64,000 nucleotides of DNA from Convivina praedatoris (GTDB lineage: Bacteria; Bacillota; Bacilli; Lactobacillales; Lactobacillaceae). Shown here in pieces: positions 22,501 to 32,331 of the stretch (its first letter is position 1; the number at the start of each line of letters is the position of its first letter). A program made the translations under genes and the position numbers. Location of the stretch: assembly GCF_933208495.1 (NCBI RefSeq), contig NZ_CAKOET010000006.1, forward strand, positions 1-64,000. The letters run 5' to 3'. The notes below the pieces were generated by a model, which saw only the letters and a program-made list of their open reading frames with translations, was not told the origin of the DNA and searched no databases.

Positions 22501-23787
22501 ATGACAGATGATACACTCCGTCCGGTTTTACTAGCCGGGCTTCAAGGTCAACAAAATCAAAATATTGATTATGAATTGGCCGAATTAGCTAACTTAGCTG
22601 AAGCAAACAATCTCCAGCCAGTTGAAACATTCTTACAAAAACTAGACCGGCCCAACCCAGCGACTTATTTTGGCAAAGGTAAAGTCGAAGAACTAGGACA
22701 AGCAGTTCAAAGCTATGAAGTAGATTTAATCGTTGTAAACGATGAGCTTTCCCCTTCACAAATTCGTAACTTAGAAAAATTAACCGATGCTACAGTTGTT
22801 GATCGAACTGGTTTAATTCTAGATATTTTTGCCCAACGAGCTCAAACTAAAGTTGCTAAACTCCAAGTCCAACTTGCTCGTTTGCAATACCAACTACCAC
22901 GTTTACGTACTAGCATGTCGGTCAGTCTTGACCAGCAGACTGGTGCTGGTGGCGCAGGATTTACCAGCCGTGGATCCGGTGAAACTAAGCTAGAACAATC
23001 CCGTCGTCGTATCACCAGTGAAATGGTTCATATTAGACAGGAACTTGCTGAACTAATTAAAGACGAAGATACTCGTACCACTCAACGTCAAGCTAGCCAA
23101 CTTCCGACCGTCGCTTTAGTTGGATATACTAATGCCGGTAAATCAACCCTGATGAACCGGCTATTAGAACGCTTTGGTGTGGGTGCAGTTAACGCCACCA
23201 CAAAACAAGTCTTTGAAAAGAACATGCTCTTTGCCACTTTAAATACTACGGTTCGTAAGTTAACCTTGACCGATAAACGTCAGTTGCTATTAAGTGATAC
23301 GGTTGGTTTTGTTTCTAAACTCCCCCACAACCTAGTTGCTGCCTTTCGCTCGACTTTAGAGGCTGCTGGTCAAGCTGACTTGTTATTACAAGTTGTTGAT
23401 GTTTCTGATTCAAATTATCAGCAAATGATGAAAACGACTGAAGAAACTCTTCAGTCGATTGGTGTAATTGGTCGACCAATGATTACCGTTTTCAATAAGG
23501 CCGATCAAACCAACTTACCCTATCCCACAGTTGATGGCGAAAATGCAATTACTATCTCAGCACTGGACTTAAAATCGCAAGATGAATTAATTCAGCTGAT
23601 TGAGCAAAATATTTTTGCTGATAGTCAACCAGTTAAATTAAAAATTCCTTTTAGTGAAAATAAACTAGTCGCTACTTTGAGTAGCCAACATGTCTTCTTA
23701 CAGGAAGACTACACCGAAGAAGGCACAATTATTGAATTAATACTTTCACCGCAAGAATTGGCTAAATATCAAGCGTACCAAATTTAA
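22501..23787 (+). CDS. hflX: GTPase HflX
   Basis: 428 aa. It splits stalled ribosomes under stress. The N-terminal subdomain and the glycine-rich linker (GGAGFTSRGSGETKLE) precede the G domain: G1 GYTNAGKST, G3 DTVGF, G4 NKAD. The C-terminal 60 residues match HflX. RBS is weak (AAAAGGCA). Terminator follows at 23,793. Confidence 0.95.
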   Translation: MTDDTLRPVLLAGLQGQQNQNIDYELAELANLAEANNLQPVETFLQKLDRPNPATYFGKGKVEELGQAVQSYEVDLIVVNDELSPSQIRNLEKLTDATVVDRTGLILDIFAQRAQTKVAKLQVQLARLQYQLPRLRTSMSVSLDQQTGAGGAGFTSRGSGETKLEQSRRRITSEMVHIRQELAELIKDEDTRTTQRQASQLPTVALVGYTNAGKSTLMNRLLERFGVGAVNATTKQVFEKNMLFATLNTTVRKLTLTDKRQLLLSDTVGFVSKLPHNLVAAFRSTLEAAGQADLLLQVVDVSDSNYQQMMKTTEETLQSIGVIGRPMITVFNKADQTNLPYPTVDGENAITISALDLKSQDELIQLIEQNIFADSQPVKLKIPFSENKLVATLSSQHVFLQEDYTEEGTIIELILSPQELAKYQAYQI

Positions 23788-23792
23788 AAAGA

Positions 23793-23817
23793 ACCGATTC
23801 TTAGTGAATCGGTTTTT
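23793..23817 (+). terminator. Terminator after hflX
   Basis: ACCGATTC, loop TTAGT, GAATCGGT, followed by TTTT; a perfect 8-bp stem. Confidence 0.9.
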
Positions 23818-23856
23818 ATGTACAAAAAAACAGCCATCTCTGACTGTTTGATTTAA

Positions 23857-23928
23857 TTGCCCCTGCTGGGATCGAACCAGCGCATGGAGGTACCAAAAAC
23901 CTCTGCCTTACCACTTGGCCAAGGGGCA
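23857..23928 (-). tRNA. tRNA-Gln (anticodon TTG)
   Basis: 72 nt. Acceptor TGCCCCT/AGGGGCA, discriminator A; D arm GCCAAGTGGTAAGGC; anticodon stem GAGGT/ACCTC with loop TTTTGGT; T arm CTGGTTCGATCCCAG. CCA is not encoded. Confidence 0.95.
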
Positions 23929-23966
23929 ATAGCTATTTATTTATAACCGTTAGCTATGATACGGTA

Positions 23967-24049
23967 TGGGAGCGGTAGGATTCGAACCTACGAACCCGAA
24001 GGAACGGAGTTACAGTCCGTCGCGTTTAGCCAGACTTCGCTACACTCCC
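23967..24049 (-). tRNA. tRNA-Tyr (anticodon GTA)
   Basis: 83 nt with a long variable arm. Acceptor GGGAGTG/CGCTCCC (one T-G pair), discriminator A, anticodon stem ACGGA/TCCGT with loop CTGTAAC. CCA is not encoded. Confidence 0.95.
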
Positions 24050-24113
24050 GCTGTCTCAAACAACCTTTATATTATAACAATTTACAAATTAATAATCAAT
24101 CATTTTGCCCAAA

Positions 24114-25466
24114 CTATTTTAATCGCCGTGAGAGACCTAAGGCTATAATAATCATCCCTAAAGAAATGGCAAATCCAACTCGAATACCTGCCACTTCGCC
24201 GGCTTCAGTACCAACCAGTGAGGCAGCAATCGACATAATTCCTACGATAATTGCTGTTCCAACTGAACTAGCGATTTGGCGAAACATACTGTAAGCTGGG
24301 ATAGCATCTGGAATTAAGTCGGGTGATAACGATTTAACCGCCTGCGTTTGAATCGGAATTAAGACCATTACTAAACCTAACTGACGAATAAGCTGAGCCC
24401 CCAATAAAATCCAAAAGGCAAACTTCAGCTTTACATTAAGTTGTAAAATCGTACCCAAAATATCTAAACTTAATCCAATTAAAGTTAACTTCTTGATGGA
24501 ATAACGGTCAAACCAACGGCCAGAAAGTGGTGACAATATCCCTGTTAATACGGCTCCTGGTAAGATTACCCAGGCTGAAACAAGTGGATTCTGTTTCATA
24601 ACACCTTGAATCAAGAGTGTCAAAATAATCGTATTACTAAACATAGTTGAAGTTAACAAAAAATTAATGCTGTTAGCTAAATTAAATTGCCGATCTTTAA
24701 AAATTTGTAAATCGATTACCGGATTGGAGACGTGTTCTTGATAGTGTAAAAATAAAAAGCCACATACAATCCCAACCAGTATGTTACCTAGCACTGGCCA
24801 AGAAATAAAGCTCATCGTGCCAATATTAGAAAGGCCAATCAAAATTGCAGTTAAGCTAAACGACAGCAATCCCAGTCCCTGATAATTTAAATGTTCATCG
24901 CCTTGCTTTTGTTCCTTGGGCAAGCATAGCCCCGCAGCTATAATTGTTATTGCCATAACAGGAATCAACACAATAAAAAGATAACGCCAAGAAGCCACGT
25001 TTAGAATAATGCCAGCAATACTAGGGCCAATAATTGGTGCAAAATTAAACACCATCCCCACTATCCCCATGACCATGCCCCGATGTTCTTTAGGGGCGTA
25101 TTTTAAGCCAGCAACCATCACCAACGGGAACAATACTCCGGCTCCTAGAGCTTGAATCATACGACCTACAACAACTAACCAAAAAGTTAGCGCTAGGGCC
25201 CCTAAAATTGATCCCAATAAAAATATCGTCGCAAAACTCAAATATAAATTTCGCATTGAATATTTTTTAATTAAATAAGAACTGGCTGGAATTACCAAGG
25301 CCGATATCAGCATATAACCGGTCGTTACCCATTGAACCTGGGAAACCGATATATGAAAAGCAGCCATTAAATTTGGCAAGGCAATGTTCATTAAAGTGGA
25401 ACTAAAAGCTCCCAAAAACGAACCCACAACCATAATTGCTAATCTTAATTTATAGCTTAATTTCAT
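24114..25466 (-). CDS. MFS drug efflux transporter, DHA2-like
   Basis: 450 aa with about 12-14 membrane helices. Motifs of the drug:H+ antiporter branch are visible: GYMLISALVIPASSYL in helix 2, GRMIQALGAGVLFPL (motif B-like) and GPSIAGIILNV (motif C, antiporter signature). It resembles EmrB/LmrB multidrug exporters. The substrate is not predictable. RBS AGGTGAG. Upstream hairpin at 25,494-25,520 separates it from the phosphodiesterase gene. Confidence 0.88.
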   Translation of the reverse strand: MKLSYKLRLAIMVVGSFLGAFSSTLMNIALPNLMAAFHISVSQVQWVTTGYMLISALVIPASSYLIKKYSMRNLYLSFATIFLLGSILGALALTFWLVVVGRMIQALGAGVLFPLVMVAGLKYAPKEHRGMVMGIVGMVFNFAPIIGPSIAGIILNVASWRYLFIVLIPVMAITIIAAGLCLPKEQKQGDEHLNYQGLGLLSFSLTAILIGLSNIGTMSFISWPVLGNILVGIVCGFLFLHYQEHVSNPVIDLQIFKDRQFNLANSINFLLTSTMFSNTIILTLLIQGVMKQNPLVSAWVILPGAVLTGILSPLSGRWFDRYSIKKLTLIGLSLDILGTILQLNVKLKFAFWILLGAQLIRQLGLVMVLIPIQTQAVKSLSPDLIPDAIPAYSMFRQIASSVGTAIIVGIMSIAASLVGTEAGEVAGIRVGFAISLGMIIIALGLSRRLK

Positions 25467-25493
25467 AACTTATATCTCACCTATTTTTTATAA

Positions 25494-25520
25494 AAAAACA
25501 CTAGTTTCTACACTAGTGTT
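25494..25520 (-). terminator. Terminator downstream of the glycerophosphodiesterase gene
   Basis: AACACTAGT/ACTAGTGTT (9-bp perfect stem) with a T-run on the minus strand, 8 nt after the stop at 25,528. Confidence 0.85.
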
Positions 25521-25527
25521 AATAAAT

Positions 25528-27318
25528 CTAAAAGGCTGATTGCCAATTAACGTCTAATAACTGCGACATTCGTTTAGCATACGATGGATTATCATTTTGA
25601 TCTTTTAGAACTTCCTTTAAAGTGGTTAGATTATCAGTAATAATACCATCTGTGTTCAAGAACACCATTTGTTGCATGTCACTTTCATCATTAATTGTCC
25701 AAGCCAGCACCCGTTGATTATGACTATGAGCCTCATCCACAATTTTTTGATTCAAAGTGGTTTCTTCTAACGTGTACAAATTAGCATTAGTATTGGGCAA
25801 GATTAAAGTATACGGCAAAATAAAACTAGCCGGTATTTTCGGCATCAGTTCTTCTGATTTAGAAATAACACGATAATCTAAAGAATGAATCATGTCATGA
25901 TCTTGCATCAACCGTTTACTGTATTTCTTTTTAAAGTTATCCATTAACTGTGGACTATCATATTTAGTTGTCTTAATTTCAACCAAAAGTTTTTGATTCA
26001 ATCTTTCTGCTGTCGCTAAGTAATCATCAAAACTAACTATCCGAGCCGTTTGGCCATTTTCATGGGCTGTCAGCTTGGTAATCTCAGCCAAAGTCATATC
26101 ATGAGGAATCCGATCAACCCCCGTTAGGGCCTTTAAATTCTCATCATGCATGACAACGAACTGATGATCTTTAGTTTCGTGCAGGTCCATCTCGACATAA
26201 TCCGGCTTAACCTTAGCTGTTCTTTCTAAAGCCGGTAAAGTATTTTGAACACCATTACCAGCGTCAACCCCACGATGTGAGATTGTCAACATATCCTTAG
26301 CACTACCGAACGAACCAACTAAGTAGGAAATATTAAATAGTACTAGAACCGCTGCAAAGATAGTAATACTAATACCAAAAATTGTTTTAGCCCGTTTTTG
26401 ACGTCGGAAAGTCGCCCAAATAGTAGGACTCTTTTTAAGTGGAATTTCATTTGGGAAAATAATAATAAAGGCTAATAAAGTCGTTTCAAATATTTTTAAT
26501 AACACTTCAATAATTTCAACTGAAAAAGTTAAGAAAATACCCGAAGTAAAGGCCAAATGCTTCCAATGAACATCAAACATTTCCTGCAAGGTAACCCCGG
26601 CCAATTTGGCCATAGTGATGCTAGTCACAGTTAATGCCGCAATAATTCCTACCCGAATAACATAGCGGATAAAGTGCCCTTTCGTTTCGGCCCAACTAGT
26701 ATGAACTGCTTCCTTAAAACCATAATTATTATCTAGCATCAATGGTAAAACGCGTACTAATCGAATCGAAAAGTAAGTTAAAACTAAGAAACCAGCAAAA
26801 ATACATACCTCATAATATATATTTTGAGATAAAAATTCTAAAATAAAATCTGGAATAACTAATTTTTTAAGTAAACTTGATGTGAAAAAAGACGAAGAAG
26901 TTGGTAATACCAAAGCTACATATAGTAAGAAAACAAAAATACCTAGAAGTGAAGATGATCGTAAGCTATTCCAGGCGGCCCGCCCAGCGGCCGATAATTC
27001 CAACCCTTTACCACTAGAAATTCGATAGATACTAGTCAACATAAAGGCAAATTGAAGATAGGTTGTTAATAACATCAATACCGCTAAGATAATTATTAAT
27101 ATCAAGGGTAATCCGCCATATTTCAGTAACACACCTAAATTATTATAAGAAATATAATTAATTCGAAAAACAGCTAAAATAGCTTCCAAAGCTAAAGTAT
27201 AAAGTGGAATAAATAGATGCTTGATGACAGCTTGCACAACCACCACTAAAATCGCATATTGCCACCAGTTTTTGTAAAAGGCGCTATTGCCACGCCATAA
27301 ATATCGTAATGTTTTCAT
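25528..27318 (-). CDS. Membrane glycerophosphodiester phosphodiesterase
   Basis: 596 aa. The N-terminal 330 residues form a membrane domain (GPDPase_memb) of about seven or eight helices. The C-terminal 240 residues are the GDPD barrel, starting LTISHRGVDAGNGVQNTLPA and carrying VEMDLHETKD and VMHDENLKAL with the HRG, E.D and H acid/base residues. It hydrolyses glycerophosphodiesters, probably lipoteichoic acid or phospholipid head groups, at the membrane. Weak ribosome site (GGTAGAG). Confidence 0.92.
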   Translation of the reverse strand: MKTLRYLWRGNSAFYKNWWQYAILVVVVQAVIKHLFIPLYTLALEAILAVFRINYISYNNLGVLLKYGGLPLILIIILAVLMLLTTYLQFAFMLTSIYRISSGKGLELSAAGRAAWNSLRSSSLLGIFVFLLYVALVLPTSSSFFTSSLLKKLVIPDFILEFLSQNIYYEVCIFAGFLVLTYFSIRLVRVLPLMLDNNYGFKEAVHTSWAETKGHFIRYVIRVGIIAALTVTSITMAKLAGVTLQEMFDVHWKHLAFTSGIFLTFSVEIIEVLLKIFETTLLAFIIIFPNEIPLKKSPTIWATFRRQKRAKTIFGISITIFAAVLVLFNISYLVGSFGSAKDMLTISHRGVDAGNGVQNTLPALERTAKVKPDYVEMDLHETKDHQFVVMHDENLKALTGVDRIPHDMTLAEITKLTAHENGQTARIVSFDDYLATAERLNQKLLVEIKTTKYDSPQLMDNFKKKYSKRLMQDHDMIHSLDYRVISKSEELMPKIPASFILPYTLILPNTNANLYTLEETTLNQKIVDEAHSHNQRVLAWTINDESDMQQMVFLNTDGIITDNLTTLKEVLKDQNDNPSYAKRMSQLLDVNWQSAF

Positions 27319-27388
27319 AATAAAGCTCTACCCCATCGCAATTTAATTTTCTTAAGAATAGCATAAGCTAGGCATTTTAAAAACACCT

Positions 27389-27440
27389 CATCATAACAAA
27401 AAGCACAACATCAATCGATGCTGTGCTTTTTGTTATGATG
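27389..27440. terminator. Very long bidirectional terminator after the MMPL gene
   Basis: CATCATAACAAAAAGCACA pairs with TGTGCTTTTTGTTATGATG (19 bp); after an A/C mismatch the inner CATC/GATG adds 4 bp around an AATC loop. It is unusually long for a terminator and lies just past the MMPL stop. Confidence 0.85.
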
Positions 27441-27444
27441 CTAT

Positions 27445-29724
27445 TTATTTTTCAGAAATCCAATTCCGCTTATTGCCAGGGAAAGCCCAATTCCACTTAC
27501 CAAAAATTTGGATCATAGATGGCACAATCATCAACCGAACAATGAAGGCGTCGAATAGAACACCAAAGGACAATGCTAGTCCCATTGACTTAATAGTTGG
27601 ATCAGGATTCAAGGCAAAACTACCAAAGACCGCAATCATAATCAAAGCTGCTGTAATAACGATTGGACCACTATCCTGTAAAGCCACAATCACAGCACGG
27701 CTATTATCACCTGTCTTCAAGTATTCTTCACGAGCACGAGAAACCATAAAGACTTCATAGTCCATCGCCAAACCGAACAAAATACCAATTACGACCACCG
27801 GTAAGAAGGAAATCAATGGTGCACCCTTACTAATACCAAAGAAACCTTTCATGAAGCCGTCTTGCATTACCAAGGTAGTGAAGCCAAATGAAGCTAAGAG
27901 GGAAATACCAAAACCAGCCATTGCAATCAAAGGAATGACAAATGATCGGAATACTAACATCAATAAGATGAATGCCAAACCAATGATAATACCGGCAAAT
28001 ACTGGGGTGGCCCGGTTAAGTTTATCGGTAATATCTAGGTTCACGGCACTAACACCAGTCAAAGTGATTTTAGCATGATAGCTGCTTTCAGTGGTCTTAG
28101 AATAATTCTTAATCTGATTAGCTAACTTTTCAGTTTGCTCAGATTCTGATCCCTTCTTAGGAATCACAACCATCATGGCATACTTACCATCAGCACTTAC
28201 TTTATAAGGCTTTGATGCTTGCTGCAGAATAGTTGCCTTAATTTTAGCAGCAGCCTCGGCCTTTTGCTGATCAGTAGGCATCTGCCCGGTTGCCTGAGCT
28301 TGAGCCATAGCTTGTTGCTGCATCTGTTGAGTTAACTGGGCCTTTAAGGCTTGGGCCTTAGCCTGATCAACCATTGGTAGCATTGTTTTAGTGCCATCAA
28401 GCCCATTCAGATGATCAGCAATTTTAGCCAAATTCTCTTCATCATCAGCAGTTTTATCTAATTCCACCACTGCAATCAAAGGTGAATTGACCCCTTCACC
28501 AAATTTATCTGAAATAATATCATAAGCTTGACGTTCAGTACGATTTTCGGGTAAAGAGCCATTATATGGCATACCCATACGCATATGTTCAGCAGGTACA
28601 GCCAATCCAAGCAAGACTGCAACACCAACGATTACAATTGTCCAAGGGTGCTTAACCAAAAATGAAGTTGCCTTACTTGGATTAGCAGCCATTTCATCAA
28701 CTGTCTTTGTATTAGGCTTGATAAACTTCTGAGCCCAACTAATCATAGCTGGTAGGAAGGTCAAGGCCGAAATGAGGGCAAAGAATACACCTACAGCTGC
28801 GGCAAATCCCATAGCTGAGACAAAGTCAATGCCCAAAAGGCTCAAACCGCATACTGCGATAATAACTGTCACACCGGCAAAGATAACTGACTTACCAGCC
28901 TCTTGTAAAGCCCGACCCAAGGCTTCGGCTTGATCACCATCGGTATCAGCTAAATCAGTCTTATAGCGGTTCAAAATGAATAAGGCATAGTCAATACCAA
29001 CTGCCAAACTCAACATAACTGCCAAAGTTTCACCAACGTTAGCTAGATCAAAGAAGTTTGTCCCAATCGTAATCAGTAAGACACCACTACCCAAACCAAC
29101 CAATGCACTAACAATTGGCATACCAGCAGTCACAAAGGATCTAAAGAGAATTAACAGTAAGATAAAGGCAATGGTTACACCAATAATTTCTGATGTACCA
29201 CCCAAATCCATTGGCGTTACTCGGGCTGAACCAGTATAAGCCAAGGTAGTGCCTTTGTCCTTAACTTTATCATCAAAAATCTTACGAACATTATTAACTA
29301 ATGTGTAAGGAACGTTTTGACCACTTTGTTTAAAGGTCACGTCCACATAAGTAGTCGTTTTATCTTCACTAATAATACCAGAATCATAAGGATTAGAAAT
29401 TGACTTAATATCTGAGCCATATTTATCCTGAGCCTTTTGGATAGCTTGAGCAACTTGGCTTTTGATTTCATCACTATTAACGCCATCGCCATCCTTATGC
29501 TGAATAACTACTTTCAAGGTTCCACTATTCGGATTTAAATCAAATTCCTTTTCCAAGGTTGATTGAATTTCAGTGGAGGGAATCCCAGAAATCGACAGAT
29601 TAGTGACGAAATGTGACCCCATACCAACTGCACCCCAGACAAATGCAACTAGTAGCACTAGCCATGCCAATAGGGTTTTGAATTTATTATGATAAATCCA
29701 TTTTCCTAACCGTTTGAGCATCAT
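27445..29724 (-). CDS. MMPL-family RND exporter
   Basis: 759 aa with two repeats, each one helix, a large outside loop and five helices. Motifs: AVGIDYALFILNRYK in the first half (about residue 240) and GLAMDYEVFMVSRAREEYL in the second. The second loop contains a Gln/Ala-rich coiled insertion (QLTQQMQQQAMAQAQATGQM region). Members export lipids or peptides using the proton gradient. Start ATG at 29,724 behind AGGAGGAG. Divergent TetR at 29,852 is the probable regulator. Confidence 0.9.
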   Translation of the reverse strand: MMLKRLGKWIYHNKFKTLLAWLVLLVAFVWGAVGMGSHFVTNLSISGIPSTEIQSTLEKEFDLNPNSGTLKVVIQHKDGDGVNSDEIKSQVAQAIQKAQDKYGSDIKSISNPYDSGIISEDKTTTYVDVTFKQSGQNVPYTLVNNVRKIFDDKVKDKGTTLAYTGSARVTPMDLGGTSEIIGVTIAFILLLILFRSFVTAGMPIVSALVGLGSGVLLITIGTNFFDLANVGETLAVMLSLAVGIDYALFILNRYKTDLADTDGDQAEALGRALQEAGKSVIFAGVTVIIAVCGLSLLGIDFVSAMGFAAAVGVFFALISALTFLPAMISWAQKFIKPNTKTVDEMAANPSKATSFLVKHPWTIVIVGVAVLLGLAVPAEHMRMGMPYNGSLPENRTERQAYDIISDKFGEGVNSPLIAVVELDKTADDEENLAKIADHLNGLDGTKTMLPMVDQAKAQALKAQLTQQMQQQAMAQAQATGQMPTDQQKAEAAAKIKATILQQASKPYKVSADGKYAMMVVIPKKGSESEQTEKLANQIKNYSKTTESSYHAKITLTGVSAVNLDITDKLNRATPVFAGIIIGLAFILLMLVFRSFVIPLIAMAGFGISLLASFGFTTLVMQDGFMKGFFGISKGAPLISFLPVVVIGILFGLAMDYEVFMVSRAREEYLKTGDNSRAVIVALQDSGPIVITAALIMIAVFGSFALNPDPTIKSMGLALSFGVLFDAFIVRLMIVPSMIQIFGKWNWAFPGNKRNWISEK

Positions 29725-29807
29725 TTGCTCCTCCTATATATAAAAAAGTAACTGTGGGTTATTCTACTAGGGTGTTTTAGCTGGGTAAAGAGATAAAAAT
29801 GGTATAC

Positions 29808-29824
29808 TGTCTATAAAGTAGACA
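29808..29824. promoter_or_regulatory. Candidate TetR operator between MMPL and tetR genes
   Basis: TGTCTA-TAAAG-TAGACA, a perfect 6-bp inverted repeat, overlapping TATACT at 29,803-29,808. It lies between two divergent genes, the usual position of a TetR autorepression site. Confidence 0.6.
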
Positions 29825-29851
29825 AATTTTAAAAAATGTATAGGTGAACAA

Positions 29852-30358
29852 ATGTCAACCAAACGATCCCAATTAATGAACCAACATATCACCAGTGTTA
29901 CCATGCAAACTTTACAAACGGTACCCTTTTCTAAATTAAGTATCAAACAAATTTGTGATATTGCCGACATCAATCGCAATACCTTTTATCGCCATTTCCA
30001 TGATAAATATGACCTTATGAATGCCATCCTATCAGTTACCTTTAAACAATTTTTTGAACACGTTGATTTAGATACATTTAAAGCTTCACCGTTTTCAATT
30101 CTACAAGACTTGCAGATGAATCAATATATTGATATTTTAGATTTTCAACTCCAGGATACCGAATTCAAAAAAATTTTTGATGCAGCAGTGTTCAAACACC
30201 TGTTCAAATTATCCGATGATCCTGAATTTATTTGGACTCTCGGCGAAATCTATGTAGTCAGCATTTGGAATCAGCAACGTAAACATCCCTATGACAAAGC
30301 CGATGGCTACCGCATTTTAGATGAAATTATTCGCACTAAACGTTTCCCAACTGATTAA
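29852..30358 (+). CDS. TetR family transcriptional regulator
   Basis: 168 aa. The N-terminal HTH is clear (FSKLSIKQICDIADINRNTF then YRHFHDKYDLMNAIL, about residues 25-60). The ligand domain is short and unassigned. It probably represses itself and the divergent MMPL exporter gene via the repeat at 29,808. RBS AGGTGAA. Its stop abuts the convergent hydrolase gene with no gap. Confidence 0.9.
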   Translation: MSTKRSQLMNQHITSVTMQTLQTVPFSKLSIKQICDIADINRNTFYRHFHDKYDLMNAILSVTFKQFFEHVDLDTFKASPFSILQDLQMNQYIDILDFQLQDTEFKKIFDAAVFKHLFKLSDDPEFIWTLGEIYVVSIWNQQRKHPYDKADGYRILDEIIRTKRFPTD

Positions 30359-30895
30359 TCAATCTGACAGTTCACCGATAAAATGTAGTTGAGGACTTTT
30401 CACTAAAGAATTAGGGCTGCTACCATATACTCCTTGTGGCAAATCCATTCCCAACTTGGCATAATATTTCGTCCAATAATCCTGTTCTTTGGGGCCACCA
30501 AATTCCAGAGGATTTAATTTAAAAATATTCTGTCCCTTAAAGGCTTCAGTAATCAACTCTGAGCAGTATAGGCCTTCATCATTTGGCAAAAAGCTATAAT
30601 TATAGGGGCGATTTAAATTATCTTGCGCCCTGACAACCGCCCGAGAAATATTATTTCCCCGAGCATTAATCCGATACAAATCAACTAATCCTTTCCGTTT
30701 CACCAGGAAATCAGTTAATGTTTCTGTTAAACATCCGTCTGGCATACTAGCATGGATGACCCATATTTCTGGTTCAATCTGAGTCACAAGTGCAACATGG
30801 ATATAACTATTTTGACCTGTACTTTGCGCAATCATTTGGTCTAATTTTTTATGACCACTTCGCACAAAGAGTAAATCACCTTCACGAATTTCCAT
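30359..30895 (-). CDS. YiiX-like permuted papain-type cysteine hydrolase
   Basis: 178 aa. IREGDLLFVRSG at the N-terminus, SYIHVALV (His) at about residue 38 and GLYCSELITEAF (Cys at about 123) are the permuted NlpC/P60 signature of YiiX/YebB-like proteins. They act on lipids, peptides or amide bonds; the substrate is unknown. The ATG at 30,895 is chosen because GGAGAG lies seven bases upstream; in-frame TTG and ATG before it have none. No signal peptide, so cytosolic. Confidence 0.8.
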   Translation of the reverse strand: MEIREGDLLFVRSGHKKLDQMIAQSTGQNSYIHVALVTQIEPEIWVIHASMPDGCLTETLTDFLVKRKGLVDLYRINARGNNISRAVVRAQDNLNRPYNYSFLPNDEGLYCSELITEAFKGQNIFKLNPLEFGGPKEQDYWTKYYAKLGMDLPQGVYGSSPNSLVKSPQLHFIGELSD

Positions 30896-30928
30896 CTGCA
30901 TACTCTCCAATATAAAATTTAACTAAAG

Positions 30929-30962
30929 AAAAATCAGCTCATTTTGTATGAACTGATTTTTT
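30929..30962 (-). terminator. Terminator of the serine-rich protein gene
   Basis: AAAATCAG...CTGATTTT with inner TCA/TGA pairs, followed by a T-run on the minus strand. Confidence 0.8.
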
Positions 30963-30973
30963 CATCTTATACA

Positions 30974-32275
30974 TTAATCTTGGTCAACACCGAAATATTC
31001 CATTAGCTTAGCGCCACGACGGGGACGCTTTTTCTTGTCGTCCGCTTCGGCATTATCTTTACTTGACTCTTTATTGGTACTTTCCGAATTTTGGGCTTCA
31101 CTTTCAGAACGCTGTTCATTCGTTGACCCAGCATGTGACTGTGATTCCTCTAAGGAAATACTGTGATAGCTGCTGTTGAAAGTAGAAAGAGATTCTGAGG
31201 CTGACTGTTCTTCATCCATAGAAGCCACTGATTCACTATTAGCCTGTGACGTACTCATTGAAGCAGTACTATCTGATGATGATAGCGAAACGCTTTCAGA
31301 TTCTGAGGCTGAATTAGAAACTGAGCGCGATGTCCGAATCGAAGTTAAGTTTTCAGAAATCAACATTGATAAACTATCAGAATTTGAAAGCTTTAATGAT
31401 TCTGATTCTTGCGTCTTAGTTGACTGAGCAATCGATTCACTTTCCGATGTTGAAGTATGTGCTAACTGGCTCTCATTTACTCTAAAAATCGTACTTTCTG
31501 AACGGGGTTCAAAGCGAGCTCCGGCGGTAGCATAAAAATTACGCATCTCCATCTCAGAATGGAGTACTGATTCAGAGTTAAGCTGTGACAAGGACTCAGA
31601 AGTACTACGTACACTAGCATTCGAGTTACTAATGGAGTTATACGCACTGGTTGAACCAGAATCAGAGCTACTTGTTGACAATGAATAAATTAATGAATCT
31701 GAAGTTGAAGTACTTTGTACACTTGAATTCAACTGGCTAGTCCAAAGAGAAGCCTCATTAGAATGCGACTGAGAGAAGAAGGTCGAACGAACAACACTGT
31801 CAGAACGTGACTCCAAACTTTGTTCAGACTCAACCATACTCTGTAAGTTAGATTCAGAAATTGCAACAGAAGTTGACCGTAATTCTGACCAATGCGCTTC
31901 AGTACTAAGAGATTGCGATTCCATGTCAGATTGCAAACGTGATAAGTATTCCTTGTTAGACGTCGAATAATTATGTGAAACCGATTCACTAGCTACACTT
32001 GAATTAGAAACACTAACCGAATCCTCCACCAATTGACTATTTAACGTTGAAACACTATCAGAAACTGATGTTTCAACACTACGCATTTGACTTTCTTCTT
32101 CTGCTCGTGAAATTGAAGAAGACAAAGACAAGGATGAAATCATACTAACTGCATTTGATTGGCTAATTACACTAACTGTTGATTCTTTTTCAGATGTCGA
32201 TTGACTCATGAATGTTGATTCTTGTGCACTAGTTGAGTCTGCAACAAAAGGTGAAAAGTCTGAATTATTACTCAT
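30974..32275 (-). CDS. Serine-rich low-complexity protein, 433 aa
   Basis: About a third or more of the residues are Ser, mixed with Glu, Gln, Val and Asn, in irregular Ser-x-Ser patterns. There is no signal peptide, no membrane helix and no LPXTG. The C-terminus switches to a basic segment (DDKKKRPRRGAKLMEYFG) ending VDQD, which looks like a separate conserved tail. It resembles the repeat zone of serine-rich adhesins but lacks their export signal. Start at 32,275 (MSNNSDF) with GGAG. The upstream gene encodes a membrane protein with an LPATG end, perhaps a partner. Function unknown. Confidence 0.6.
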   Translation of the reverse strand: MSNNSDFSPFVADSTSAQESTFMSQSTSEKESTVSVISQSNAVSMISSLSLSSSISRAEEESQMRSVETSVSDSVSTLNSQLVEDSVSVSNSSVASESVSHNYSTSNKEYLSRLQSDMESQSLSTEAHWSELRSTSVAISESNLQSMVESEQSLESRSDSVVRSTFFSQSHSNEASLWTSQLNSSVQSTSTSDSLIYSLSTSSSDSGSTSAYNSISNSNASVRSTSESLSQLNSESVLHSEMEMRNFYATAGARFEPRSESTIFRVNESQLAHTSTSESESIAQSTKTQESESLKLSNSDSLSMLISENLTSIRTSRSVSNSASESESVSLSSSDSTASMSTSQANSESVASMDEEQSASESLSTFNSSYHSISLEESQSHAGSTNEQRSESEAQNSESTNKESSKDNAEADDKKKRPRRGAKLMEYFGVDQD

Positions 32276-32331
32276 GTTTACCATCTCCAAATAAATTTTA
32301 TTCTAAATACCGAACTTTACTAGGCGTTTAA

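Noticed and set aside
31176-31427. Acidic 83-aa frame antisense to the serine-rich gene
   Set aside because: The Ser-rich codon pattern produces Asp/Glu-rich antisense frames automatically; no ribosome site.
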